A stretch of 57,306 nt of DNA, taken from NCBI GenBank assembly GCA_947364045.1, contig CANARN010000008.1, positions 1 through 57,306 on the forward strand, written 5' to 3'. This document shows positions 43,003-51,618 of the stretch, one piece after another. The DNA comes from an uncultured Clostridia bacterium (GTDB lineage: Bacteria > Bacillota > Clostridia > Oscillospirales > Acutalibacteraceae). The notes under the pieces were generated by a model that saw only the letters and a list, made by a program, of their open reading frames with translations, made no database searches and had not been told where the DNA came from. The translations under genes and the position numbers were made by a program. How positions within the stretch are numbered: position 1 is the stretch's first letter; every line of letters starts with the position of its first letter.

Positions 43003-43028
43003 GTAGGGCGAGAGCTTGCTCCCGCCGC
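43003..43028. repeat. GTAGGGCG-type palindromic element
   Basis: TGTAGGGCGAGAGC-TT-GCTCCCGCC forms a nine-position stem with one A-C mismatch (a G-U pair on the other strand). It sits between rdgB and yhbY. Confidence 0.7.
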
Positions 43029-43040
43029 TTATTTTTTTAA

Positions 43041-43628
43041 TCACAAATATTTCGGAAGTTCCTCAGCGAGCTTGCGAAGAGCGTTTCCCCTATGGCTTAT
43101 TTTGTCCTTTTCATCGGGCAGAAATTCTGCAAATGCTCTGCCGTCAATATAGAAAAGCGGGTCGTAGCCGAAGCCGTTACTGCCTTTTTCCTCAAAACCG
43201 ATAACCCCGTGACATTCGCCCCTAACAGTAAATTTTCTGCCGTCGGGAAATACACAGCACACGCAGGCAACATATTTTGCCGTTCTGTCCTCTGCCTTAA
43301 CATCTTTAAGACAGTCCATCAGCTTGTCGTTATTTTTGCGGTCATCGCCGTGACCACCTGCAAACCTTGCGGAATAAACACCCGGTGCGCCGTCAAGCGC
43401 GTCAACCATAAGCCCCGAATCGTCTGCAATGCAGGGCATTCCGCTCTCTTTACAGCCCGATTGTGCCTTTAATTCTGCATTTTCCTCAAAGGTTGTGCCT
43501 GTTTCTTCAACGTCTGTAAGCTCAATTCCCGCCTCTTCGGCAGTCAGTACATTTATGCCGAGCGGCTTTAAAATTCTTTCAAGCTCTGCTCTTTTCTTCA
43601 TATTATGAGTGGCGATTAAAAAGTCCAA
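43041..43628 (-). CDS. rdgB: XTP/dITP diphosphatase (RdgB/HAM1)
   Basis: The enzyme removes non-canonical purine triphosphates such as dITP and XTP from the nucleotide pool. The N-terminal ATHNMKK loop, IADDSGLMVDALDGAPGVYS, and the C-terminal FLPDEKDKISHRGNAL are characteristic. The length, 195 residues, is typical. The start must be TTG at 43626-43628, because the conserved beta strand FLIATHN begins two residues later. It overlaps the end of ftsY by 26 bases. Confidence 0.94.
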   Translation of the reverse strand: MDFLIATHNMKKRAELERILKPLGINVLTAEEAGIELTDVEETGTTFEENAELKAQSGCKESGMPCIADDSGLMVDALDGAPGVYSARFAGGHGDDRKNNDKLMDCLKDVKAEDRTAKYVACVCCVFPDGRKFTVRGECHGVIGFEEKGSNGFGYDPLFYIDGRAFAEFLPDEKDKISHRGNALRKLAEELPKYL

Positions 43629-44889
43629 AGAAACCCCTCTTTTCTTTCTTATTACTCTTATTGCTGTTTTCGGATTCTTCTTCCGATTTTTCTTCTTCAG
43701 CTTCAGCAGTATTCTCTTCCTGCTCTTCTCCGTCTGTTGTCTCTTCCTCGGTCACCTGCTCGTTTTCTTCCGTTTGTTCCTCGGTATTTGCGGAATTTTC
43801 TTCATTTTCGGTTTCATTTGCATTTTCATCTTCCGTTTCGGGAACAGAATCGGGAAGAATTTCACCGAGCATTGCCGAAACTGCCTCGTCAAGCTCAGCT
43901 AACTCGTCATAAGAATTACGAACGTGTTCTGTCGGAGTAATATTGTCAAGAAGTGACACATCGTCATCTTCCTTATAATCAATTTTATCAAACAAGCCGT
44001 CCGCAAACGCTGTCGGATTAAACGGCTGTAAATCGTCAATCTGTTCGCCTACGCCGACAAACTTAACGGGGATTCCAAGCTCGTTTTTAATGGCAAGAAC
44101 AACGCCGCCTCTCGCAGTCCCGTCCAGCTTTGTAAGCACAATTCCCGTAATCTCGGCGACATTCTGAAATTCACGCGCCTGATTAACTGCATTCTGCCCA
44201 GTTGTTGCGTCAAGCACAAGCAAAACCTCGCGATCTGAGTAAGGAAGCTCACGGTCAATAACTCTGTAAATCTTATTAAGCTCGTCCATAAGATTTTTCT
44301 TGTTGTGAAGACGCCCCGCAGTGTCAATAATTATTATTTCGCTGTCCCTTGATTTTGCGGCGTTTATTGTGTCAAATACAACTGCGGCAGGGTCTGCGCC
44401 TTCTTTGTGCTTAACAATGTCAACGTCTGCTCTGTCCGCCCAAACCTGAAGCTGGTCAATAGCAGCCGCGCGGAAGGTGTCCGCCGCGCCCATAATAACC
44501 TTTTTGCCCTGAGCCTTATACATCGCTGCCATTTTGCCTATCGTAGTTGTTTTGCCCACGCCGTTTACGCCGATAACAAGAATTATTGACGGAACGGTTA
44601 TAAGCCCCATATCCTCTCCGCCGTAAAGCATATCGGAGACAATTTCCTTTATTTTCGCGCGGATTTCTGCCGTGTTTTTGATTTTACCCTTTGCCGTTTC
44701 CTCTTTGAGCTTTTCCGTTATCTGAACAGCGGTTGTAACGCCCACGTCGCCCATAACGAGTATTTCTTCAAGCTCTGTGTAAAGGTCGTCGGTAATCTCG
44801 TCAAAGCTGTCGAGCATATCGTCGATAGCTCCCGCCATTTTATTTCTCGTTTTTGAAAGTCCGAAATTTATTTTTTTAAAAATTCCCAT
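43603..44889 (-). CDS. ftsY: Signal recognition particle receptor FtsY with unusual acidic C-terminal extension
   Basis: FtsY delivers ribosome-nascent chain complexes with SRP to the membrane. The NG GTPase core spans about 1-304: P-loop GVNGVGKTT at 107-115, DTAGR at 189-193 and [10 protein letters not shown] at 253-262, ending at the usual AFADGLFD. There is no N-terminal acidic A domain. Instead a 124-residue tail follows. Residues about 351-410 are almost all Glu, Thr and Asn, and the end reads [15 protein letters not shown] (414-428), a basic, aromatic amphipathic patch. That end resembles the N-terminal membrane-binding start of E. coli FtsY (KEKKRGFFSW). The tail is in frame with a clear stop, so it is not a frameshift. 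rdgB begins inside it. Confidence 0.95.
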   Translation of the reverse strand: MGIFKKINFGLSKTRNKMAGAIDDMLDSFDEITDDLYTELEEILVMGDVGVTTAVQITEKLKEETAKGKIKNTAEIRAKIKEIVSDMLYGGEDMGLITVPSIILVIGVNGVGKTTTIGKMAAMYKAQGKKVIMGAADTFRAAAIDQLQVWADRADVDIVKHKEGADPAAVVFDTINAAKSRDSEIIIIDTAGRLHNKKNLMDELNKIYRVIDRELPYSDREVLLVLDATTGQNAVNQAREFQNVAEITGIVLTKLDGTARGGVVLAIKNELGIPVKFVGVGEQIDDLQPFNPTAFADGLFDKIDYKEDDDVSLLDNITPTEHVRNSYDELAELDEAVSAMLGEILPDSVPETEDENANETENEENSANTEEQTEENEQVTEEETTDGEEQEENTAEAEEEKSEEESENSNKSNKKEKRGFFGLFNRHS

Positions 44890-44928
44890 AATGATAATCC
44901 TTTCGAGAATTATAAAAGTTTTATTCTC

Positions 44929-45018
44929 GGCGGGAGCAATGTCTCGCCTACCGGCTCGGTCGTTGCTTTTAAGCTTCGCTTAAAGGTGTCCACCGGACAC
45001 CCGCAACCCCGCCCTACA
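44929..45018. repeat. Compound palindromic element between smc and ftsY
   Basis: Several stems can form: GGCGGGA with TCTCGCC (44929-44948), TTTAAGC-TTC-GCTTAAA (44968-44984) and GGTGTCC-ACC-GGACACC (44985-45001). The last two are enclosed by GTTGC and GCAAC (44962-45007). The unit ends with CGCCCTAC, like the other members of the family. It occupies the gap between the two co-directional genes. Confidence 0.75.
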
Positions 45019-45033
45019 TTGTCCTACCTTTGT

Positions 45034-48000
45034 TTATGCTAACCCTAACTTTTTTGCCATTTCAGCGGTTTTGAGTTCCAATATCTTTGAAACTCCCTCT
45101 TCCTGCATTGTTACTCCGTAAAGTACGTCCGCCTCTTCCATTGTGCCTCGGCGGTGAGTTATGAGAATAAACTGCGTATTCTTCGTCATTCTGCGGACAT
45201 ACTGCGCATAGCGCGCGACATTTACATCGTCAAGCGCCGCTTCAACCTCGTCAAATATTACGAACGGTGAGGGCGTAACCTTCAATATTGCGAAAAGCAA
45301 TGCTATTGCGGAAAGTCCCTTTTCACCGCCTGACAAAAGGTTGATATTCTGAATGTTTTTGCCGGGGGGCTGAACTTTAATTTCAATGTCACATTCAAGT
45401 ACGTTCATTTCGTCCTCAAGCTGTAATTCCGCTTTTCCGCCGCCGAAAAGCTCAGAAAAGGTTTCGCCGAACGAATTGTTTATTTTTTGGAACTGCTCGC
45501 GGAAACGAATGCTCATATTTGTTGTCAGCTCGTCAATCAGCTTTAAAAGCTCTGTTTTTGATTTTTCAACATCGCCGATTTGCTTTGACATAAATTCATA
45601 TCTTTCGGAAACTTCCTTGTATTCGTCAATAGCTCCAACATTTACCGAGCCGAGAGATTTAATTTCGCTCTTAATTTCGGAAAGCTTTGATCTTGATTCC
45701 TGAATATTTTCAATTACAATACCGAGTGCCTGCGCCTCTCGTCTGGTCAGCCCGTATTCGTCGTAAAGCTTTGAGTTGAATTCCTCAAATTCACCCAGCA
45801 TTGACGCCTTTCGCTCTTCAAGACGTGCAAGCTCACCGCTGATGTTTTCTCTCTCGCCGGATTTTTCCTTTTCCAGTATTCGAAGCTGAGTCGAATCCTT
45901 TTCAAGCTGTTCACGCTTGGAAATAAGCTCCGTAACGGCTGTTTTGGCGTCTGCTCCCTTATTTTTAAGTTCTTCTGCGGAAGCGTTCAGCGAATCAATG
46001 TCCTTTTGAAGCCAAATATTTTTGTTGTTAAGCGCTTCTATCTCCGAATTCAACTCGTCCATACGGGAAACGTGAGAGCTTTTATAAACACTCAGCCGTC
46101 TGATGTTATCCTCGTTGGACTCAATATCCTTTTTATATCCCAAAATTTCAAGGCGGATATTCTCAATCAAAGACGCTAAATTTTCTCTGTCCCTGTCTGC
46201 ATTTTCACGGTCGCCTGAAATTGAGCTGAGCGTTTTTTCTTTTTCCGCAATAATCTCGGTAAGCTCTGCAACCTTTTTTGCCGCCTCTTCGCTGTCCGAT
46301 TTAATTTTTTCAATTCGGTCAGCCATTATCTTCTGCTCTGAAAGAAGCTCTTTAACTCCGCCTGCGGAATTTTCAAACTGCTCAAGCGCAAGCTTGTATT
46401 CACCCTCAAGACGAATTCTTTCCTCATTGAGAGTTATAATATCGCCCTCAATTCCGTTCAGGTCAGCGGTCGCCAAGGCTAAATCCTCAGCAATTTCCTT
46501 AGCGCGAATTGAAGTCACCGCTTGTCTTTCTTCAAGCTCTTTAATATTTTTTTTCAGCTTTTCAATTTCGCTTCCGCGCGAAAGCATACCCACGCCGTGT
46601 GCCTTTGAGCCGCCCGTCATACTTCCGCCGGGGTTCATAACCTGACCGTCAAGAGTTACTATTTTAAACCTGTTATTATATTTTCTTGCCATTGCGACAG
46701 CCGAGTCCATATCCTCGCAAACGGCTGTTCTGCCGAGCAGATTTTCAATAATCGCCTGATATTTACCGTCAACCGAAACAAGCTGTGAAGCAATGCTTAC
46801 AAAGCCGTACTGACCGTCAAGTCCCTTTTCTTCAAAGCTTCTCGCTTTAATAGTTTCAATCGGCAAAAATGTTGCTCTGCCGTCGTGAGAATTTTTGAGA
46901 TATTCAATTGCTCGTTTAGCGTCATTTGCCGTTTCGACAACTACGTTCTGCAATGCCGCGCCGAGAGCAGTTTCAACTGCAACCGAATATTTATCCCGAA
47001 CATTAATAAGCTGTGAAAGTGCGCCGTGAATACCCTTGAGCGCTCCTCTTTTTTGCTCGTTCATTACAGCCTTTACCGCGCCCTGATAGCCCTCCATATT
47101 CTTTTCCATATCCGAAAGAATACGCAGTCTTTCCTGCTTTCTTTGAATTTCGGCAACTAAAGCAGTTATTTCGGCTTTGATTTTTTCGTCCTTTTCTTTT
47201 CTTGAATCTACCTTAATTTTATATCCGAGAGATGCATTTTTGTATTCAGTCAGCTCGTCAGCGCATTTATCAAGAGCCGCCTTTGCCTTGTCACGAACAG
47301 TCTCGAGTCCGTGCAAAACATCCTTTCTGTCGCCCAACAGCTCATCTATTGACGCAATTCTATTGTTTAAATCTTCAATCTGTGAATTTGCCGTTTCGCT
47401 GATTACACGGTTGTCCGCAAGCTCGACCGTCAAGGCTGAAATTTCAGCTGAAAGCGCCGCGCCTGCATTTGCAAATTCGTCATTGGCGCTTCTGAGCTTT
47501 TCTATTTTTTCAAGCTCTGCAGAAAGCCTGTATTCTGCTTCCTTTAAGCCCTGCTCAGCCTTTTTCTTTTCTTCTTCGGAGGAACTTATTTGAGTGTCTA
47601 TGTCACTCTCGCCGGCATTTTCCGCCAGCCTGTCCTTCCTGAAGCGTTCAATAGCTTCATTGTTATGTAAAATTGAGTTTTCGTAAACCTTTGCCTGACT
47701 CAGAAGCTCTGCCGCCTGCTCTTCAAAATGCGACGAAGAAGAGCGCACTTCTTCAATCTGAGCATTTATGGTATGGGTTTCTTCCGTAATATCATTCAAG
47801 CGGTTTTCTATTTTTTCAAGCTGTTTCTGAGTTTCCTCATAATTCACCTTTGAAATGTCAATTTTTCTGTCCTGCTCGCGCAGTTTTTCCTGCGTTCTGT
47901 CAATGTTATTAAGCCAAATGCCGATTTCAAGATTTTTGCGTTCTTCTGCTAAAACAAGAAATTGCTGTGCTTTTTCGCTTTGAATTTTAAGCGGACCCAC

Positions 48001-48603
48001 TCTTTTTTCAAGCTCGCTTAATATGTCGCGCAGTCTTACAAGATTTTCCTCCGCCTGAGAAAGACGCTTTAATGCGTCGCCTCTTCTGTAACGGAAATGG
48101 GAAATTCCCGCCGCTTCTTCAAACATTTCGCGGCGTTCGCCCGATTTAGACGAAATTAGGTCAGCAATTTTGCCTTGACTTACAAGTGAATAACCGTCAC
48201 GCCCAAGACCCGTGTCCATAAACAGCTCGTTAACGTCACGAAGGCGTACTGACTGCCCGTTAATTTTGTATTCGCTTTCGCCCGAGCGGTAATAACGGCG
48301 CGTAATATTAACCTCGTCATTATCATTGCCCAATGTCCTGTCCTTGTTGTCAAGGCACAGCGTTACTTCAGCGTAGCCCGAAGCCTTACGAATAGACGTT
48401 CCGCTGAAAACAACATCCTCCATTTTTGAGCCTCGAAGACTCTTCGTGGACTGCTCGCCGAGAACCCAGCGAACAGCGTCTGAAATATTGCTTTTTCCGC
48501 TTCCGTTAGGGCCGACAACGCCCGTAATTCCGCTGTTAAATTGAAGTACCGTTTTGTCGGGACAGGACTTAAAGCCCTGCATTGTAAGCGACTTTAATAT
48601 CAT
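45034..48603 (-). CDS. smc: Chromosome segregation protein SMC
   Basis: SMC is the ATPase of the bacterial condensin that organises and segregates chromosomes. The 1189-residue length is standard. The N-terminal head has Walker A GPNGSGKS at 31-38. Long coiled coils flank a hinge at about 505-665 (GRATFLPIETI). The C-terminal head carries the signature LLSGGEKGLSAIALLFA and Walker B PFVIFDEVEAALDD. Its start overlaps the radical SAM gene by 35 bases. ScpA and ScpB are not in this window. Confidence 0.97.
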   Translation of the reverse strand: MILKSLTMQGFKSCPDKTVLQFNSGITGVVGPNGSGKSNISDAVRWVLGEQSTKSLRGSKMEDVVFSGTSIRKASGYAEVTLCLDNKDRTLGNDNDEVNITRRYYRSGESEYKINGQSVRLRDVNELFMDTGLGRDGYSLVSQGKIADLISSKSGERREMFEEAAGISHFRYRRGDALKRLSQAEENLVRLRDILSELEKRVGPLKIQSEKAQQFLVLAEERKNLEIGIWLNNIDRTQEKLREQDRKIDISKVNYEETQKQLEKIENRLNDITEETHTINAQIEEVRSSSSHFEEQAAELLSQAKVYENSILHNNEAIERFRKDRLAENAGESDIDTQISSSEEEKKKAEQGLKEAEYRLSAELEKIEKLRSANDEFANAGAALSAEISALTVELADNRVISETANSQIEDLNNRIASIDELLGDRKDVLHGLETVRDKAKAALDKCADELTEYKNASLGYKIKVDSRKEKDEKIKAEITALVAEIQRKQERLRILSDMEKNMEGYQGAVKAVMNEQKRGALKGIHGALSQLINVRDKYSVAVETALGAALQNVVVETANDAKRAIEYLKNSHDGRATFLPIETIKARSFEEKGLDGQYGFVSIASQLVSVDGKYQAIIENLLGRTAVCEDMDSAVAMARKYNNRFKIVTLDGQVMNPGGSMTGGSKAHGVGMLSRGSEIEKLKKNIKELEERQAVTSIRAKEIAEDLALATADLNGIEGDIITLNEERIRLEGEYKLALEQFENSAGGVKELLSEQKIMADRIEKIKSDSEEAAKKVAELTEIIAEKEKTLSSISGDRENADRDRENLASLIENIRLEILGYKKDIESNEDNIRRLSVYKSSHVSRMDELNSEIEALNNKNIWLQKDIDSLNASAEELKNKGADAKTAVTELISKREQLEKDSTQLRILEKEKSGERENISGELARLEERKASMLGEFEEFNSKLYDEYGLTRREAQALGIVIENIQESRSKLSEIKSEIKSLGSVNVGAIDEYKEVSERYEFMSKQIGDVEKSKTELLKLIDELTTNMSIRFREQFQKINNSFGETFSELFGGGKAELQLEDEMNVLECDIEIKVQPPGKNIQNINLLSGGEKGLSAIALLFAILKVTPSPFVIFDEVEAALDDVNVARYAQYVRRMTKNTQFILITHRRGTMEEADVLYGVTMQEEGVSKILELKTAEMAKKLGLA

Positions 48604-49600
48604 TTATTTCTTCAACCTCAATTTCAAATCCGTCTAAAAATTCATTACCCTTTATTTTACAATAATATCCCTGATTTTTCAATGCTTTTTCATTTCTTTT
48701 ATTAAGTCCTTTTGCTTTTGAAAGACTTTTTTTCGGTACAAACACCGTATATTGCCTTTTTTTGTCTTTAAGCTTCAATTTTTCCTCAATTTTTTCGAGA
48801 AAAATATATCCCTCACACATTTCTCTGAACGCAGGGTGATAAGCTCCCGCAACCATATCGCTTTCAACAGCTTCAGACGAATGAAGCCCCAGTTTTATAA
48901 CTTTTATGCCATCATTCTGAAATTCTGTCAAAAGACGTGCGGCAAAGGGCGCTGTTTCCTCTGCATTGGGCGGTAAATACTCTCCCTTTTCAAAAAGAGT
49001 GGCAAGATATGTATTTTTAAGTACTACCGTAGGGTAAATCCGCACCGTGTCAGGACGTAAGGCTATAATCTCTCTTGCTGTAAAATAATCTTTTTCAAAG
49101 TCACTGCCGTAAAGCCCCGTCATCATCTGAAGTCCTAAGGAAAAGCCGTGTTTTTTAATAAGCCCGGACGCCCGTCTTACATCTTCCGCCGTATGTCCGC
49201 GGGTATTAAGCCTCAAAACCTCGTCATCCATACTCTGCGCTCCCAATTCTATTGACGTAACACCGTATTTTTTAAGAACGCTCAACACTTCATCATCTAT
49301 AAAATCAGGTCTTGTTGATACTCTGATACCCTCAAAGCCGTATTTATCCAATAAACACTTTGCGGCGGTCAAAAGAGATACCATCTGCTCCCTTTCAATC
49401 GCCGTAAAGCTACCCCCGAAGAACGCTATTTCGGTATTCTTCGGGTCACAGTTATATGCTAAAGCCGTGTTAACCGCAGCGAAAACATCCTTTTCCGTTG
49501 CAGGTACCGTTTGACCGCTGATTGCCTTTTGATTGCAAAAGCTGCAATTGTTGGGACAGCCCTTATGCGGTACGAAAATGCTTATGTTTGCGTGTTTCAT
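48569..49600 (-). CDS. Radical SAM protein, Elp3-like, encoded between rnc and smc
   Basis: The N-terminal region has the radical SAM cluster motif CPNNCSFC near residues 15-22, with the spacing C-x4... reading C-P-N-N-C-S-F-C. Further blocks are AFFGGSFTAIE, VSTRPDFID and SIELGAQSMDDEVL, the set seen in Elp3/YhcC-type proteins. No acetyltransferase domain is present. The start ATG at 49598-49600 overlaps the rnc stop (ATGA), and GATGGG precedes it; an open frame to 49624 is ignored. Its repeated position between rnc and smc in Clostridia, from memory, hints at RNA modification. The substrate is unknown. Confidence 0.87.
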   Translation of the reverse strand: MKHANISIFVPHKGCPNNCSFCNQKAISGQTVPATEKDVFAAVNTALAYNCDPKNTEIAFFGGSFTAIEREQMVSLLTAAKCLLDKYGFEGIRVSTRPDFIDDEVLSVLKKYGVTSIELGAQSMDDEVLRLNTRGHTAEDVRRASGLIKKHGFSLGLQMMTGLYGSDFEKDYFTAREIIALRPDTVRIYPTVVLKNTYLATLFEKGEYLPPNAEETAPFAARLLTEFQNDGIKVIKLGLHSSEAVESDMVAGAYHPAFREMCEGYIFLEKIEEKLKLKDKKRQYTVFVPKKSLSKAKGLNKRNEKALKNQGYYCKIKGNEFLDGFEIEVEEINDIKVAYNAGL

Positions 49601-50265
49601 AATCCCATCAATTCCAAAGCGCATTTCGCCGCCTCTTGCTCAGCGCGTTTTTTGCTCGTTCCGATTCCTTTGCCTATAACATTACTGCCGTTCAGGTGAA
49701 TTTCAACCTCAAAACGCTTGTCGTGGTCAGGACCTGACTCATTTACGACAATATATTCAAACTTTTGGTCGGGGTTTTGCTGTAAAACCTCTTGAAGCAT
49801 ACTCTTGTAATCTTTAAATTCAGGCTTGGTTTTCGTAGCCTCAATAATAAAGGGAAGCACAAATTTTTTCGCGCATTCAATTCCGCCGTCAAGGTAAATT
49901 GCGGCAAGAAGCGCTTCAAAAGCGTCAGACACAACAGACGGACGCGTTCTTCCGCCTGTTATCTCCTCACCGTGACCGAGACGTATTGCCCCGCCCAAAT
50001 CTATTTCCTTTGCATATTCAAACAACGTCTTTTCACATACTGCGTATGCTCTTTTTCTCGTAAGCTCGCCCTCAGGCTCATTTTTGAAATTTTCAAAAAG
50101 ATATTCTGCCGTTATGAAGCCGAGAACCGAATCGCCCAAAAATTCAAGACGCTCGTTATCCTTTCCCGTTCCTTTTTCGTGAGCGTAAGACGAGTGTGTA
50201 AGCGCTCTGTCAAGGAGAGCCACATTATTAAATTCGTAACCTATTTTCTTTTCAAATTCTGTCAT
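49597..50265 (-). CDS. rnc: Ribonuclease III
   Basis: RNase III cleaves double-stranded RNA, including rRNA precursors. The catalytic signature NERLEFLGDSVLGF is near residues 37-50, with the second acidic cluster SDAFEALLAAIYLDGG near 112-127. The C-terminal dsRBD contains GIGTSKKRAEQEAAKCAL. The length, 222 residues, is normal. It lies 39 bases after trmFO and overlaps the radical SAM gene. Confidence 0.96.
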   Translation of the reverse strand: MTEFEKKIGYEFNNVALLDRALTHSSYAHEKGTGKDNERLEFLGDSVLGFITAEYLFENFKNEPEGELTRKRAYAVCEKTLFEYAKEIDLGGAIRLGHGEEITGGRTRPSVVSDAFEALLAAIYLDGGIECAKKFVLPFIIEATKTKPEFKDYKSMLQEVLQQNPDQKFEYIVVNESGPDHDKRFEVEIHLNGSNVIGKGIGTSKKRAEQEAAKCALELMGL

Positions 50266-50304
50266 AATAATCGCCTTTGATATAAGTTAATTTTTCAGCC
50301 GGCT

Positions 50305-51618
50305 TTATTTTACATTTTCCGCCATATATGCCTTCAAGCTTTCCATAGCTCTTTCCGAAAGCCGTGTGTACCGCTCCTGCTTATCACGTATTTTCTCTGA
50401 AAGCGGCGGAATTATTCCGAATGCCGCTCCCATGGGCTGAAAGTTTTTTATTTCTTCGTCTGAAATGTAACGGCTAAGTGCGCCTATCATTGTGTCCTCA
50501 GGTAAAACGAGGGTTTCTTCGCCTTTTAACCGCCGCGAAAGGTTAAGTCCTGCCATAAGACCTGACGCCGCCGATTCCATATATCCCTCAACGCCCGTAA
50601 TCTGACCGCCGAAGAACAGCAGCGGATTACTCCTCATTGAAAAATCCGCCTCTAAAAGACGGGGCGAGTCAATAAACGTGTTTCTGTGCATTACACCGTA
50701 GCGTACAAATTCGGCATTTTTCAGCGCAGGGAACATTGAAAACACACGTTTTTGCTCAGAGAATTTAAGATTTGTCTGAAACCCGACAAGATTATACATT
50801 GTTCCGTCACGGTTTTCCTTGCGGAGCTGTAAATTTGCCCACGGTCTGTGACCCGTTCGAGAGTCTGTAAGACCCACAGGCTTCAGCGGTCCGTAACGCA
50901 TAGTGTCTTTACCTCTTGACGCTAACACCTCAATAGGCATACAGCCCTCATAAACGTCTTTTCTTCTGTCAAAGGAATGTATTTCCGCGCTTTCCGCCGT
51001 TATTATCGCCTCGTAAAATGCTTCATATTCCTCTTTATTAAGCGGGCAGTTTATGTAATCGTCACTGCCGCCTCGGTCATAGCGTGACTGAGTAAACGCA
51101 CAGCTCATATCAATACTATCCGCCGAAATTATGGGCGCCGCCGCATCAAAAAACGAAAGTCCGTCCCCGCACATAGCCTTAATTGTTTCGGAAAGCCCTT
51201 CAGACGCAAGCGGTCCCGCGCAAATTACCGTTCCGTCATAGCCTGACGGTAATTCCGTAATCTCTTGCTCTATTAAATTTATATTTTTATCTGCTTTGAT
51301 TTTTTCCGTAATTATCCTTGAAAATTCATAGCGGTCAACTGCCAGCGCACCGCCTGCCTCTACCTTACATTCATAAGCGGACTCAACACAAACCGAGCCA
51401 AGATACGCCATTTCCGCCTTTAAAAGACCCGCCGCTGAATTAAGACGTTCCGCTTTTAAAGAGTTTGAACAGACAAGCTCTGCAAGCGTATCTAATTTAT
51501 GCGCAGGAGAGTGCTTTTTCGGCTTCATTTCGTAAAGGTCAACCGTTATTCCGTTTCGGGACAGCGCTCTTGCGCATTCAACCCCTGCAAGTCCGCCGCC
51601 TATAACTGCTGCCTTCAT
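50305..51618 (-). CDS. trmFO: Folate-dependent tRNA (uracil-54-C5)-methyltransferase TrmFO
   Basis: TrmFO forms ribothymidine 54 in the tRNA T-loop using methylene-tetrahydrofolate and FAD. The FAD-binding VIGGGLAGVECA is at residues 4-15, ELVCSNSLKAE near 48-58 and GGQITGVEGYMESAASG near 340-356. The 437-residue length is typical. Its start directly abuts the topA stop, the usual Firmicute topA-trmFO order. Confidence 0.96.
   Translation of the reverse strand: MKAAVIGGGLAGVECARALSRNGITVDLYEMKPKKHSPAHKLDTLAELVCSNSLKAERLNSAAGLLKAEMAYLGSVCVESAYECKVEAGGALAVDRYEFSRIITEKIKADKNINLIEQEITELPSGYDGTVICAGPLASEGLSETIKAMCGDGLSFFDAAAPIISADSIDMSCAFTQSRYDRGGSDDYINCPLNKEEYEAFYEAIITAESAEIHSFDRRKDVYEGCMPIEVLASRGKDTMRYGPLKPVGLTDSRTGHRPWANLQLRKENRDGTMYNLVGFQTNLKFSEQKRVFSMFPALKNAEFVRYGVMHRNTFIDSPRLLEADFSMRSNPLLFFGGQITGVEGYMESAASGLMAGLNLSRRLKGEETLVLPEDTMIGALSRYISDEEIKNFQPMGAAFGIIPPLSEKIRDKQERYTRLSERAMESLKAYMAENVK

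Noticed and set aside
43603-43860. FtsY C-terminal tail considered as a frameshift fusion
   Set aside because: The tail is a continuous open frame with regular Glu-rich codons and a proper stop, and the next gene rdgB is intact in its own frame.
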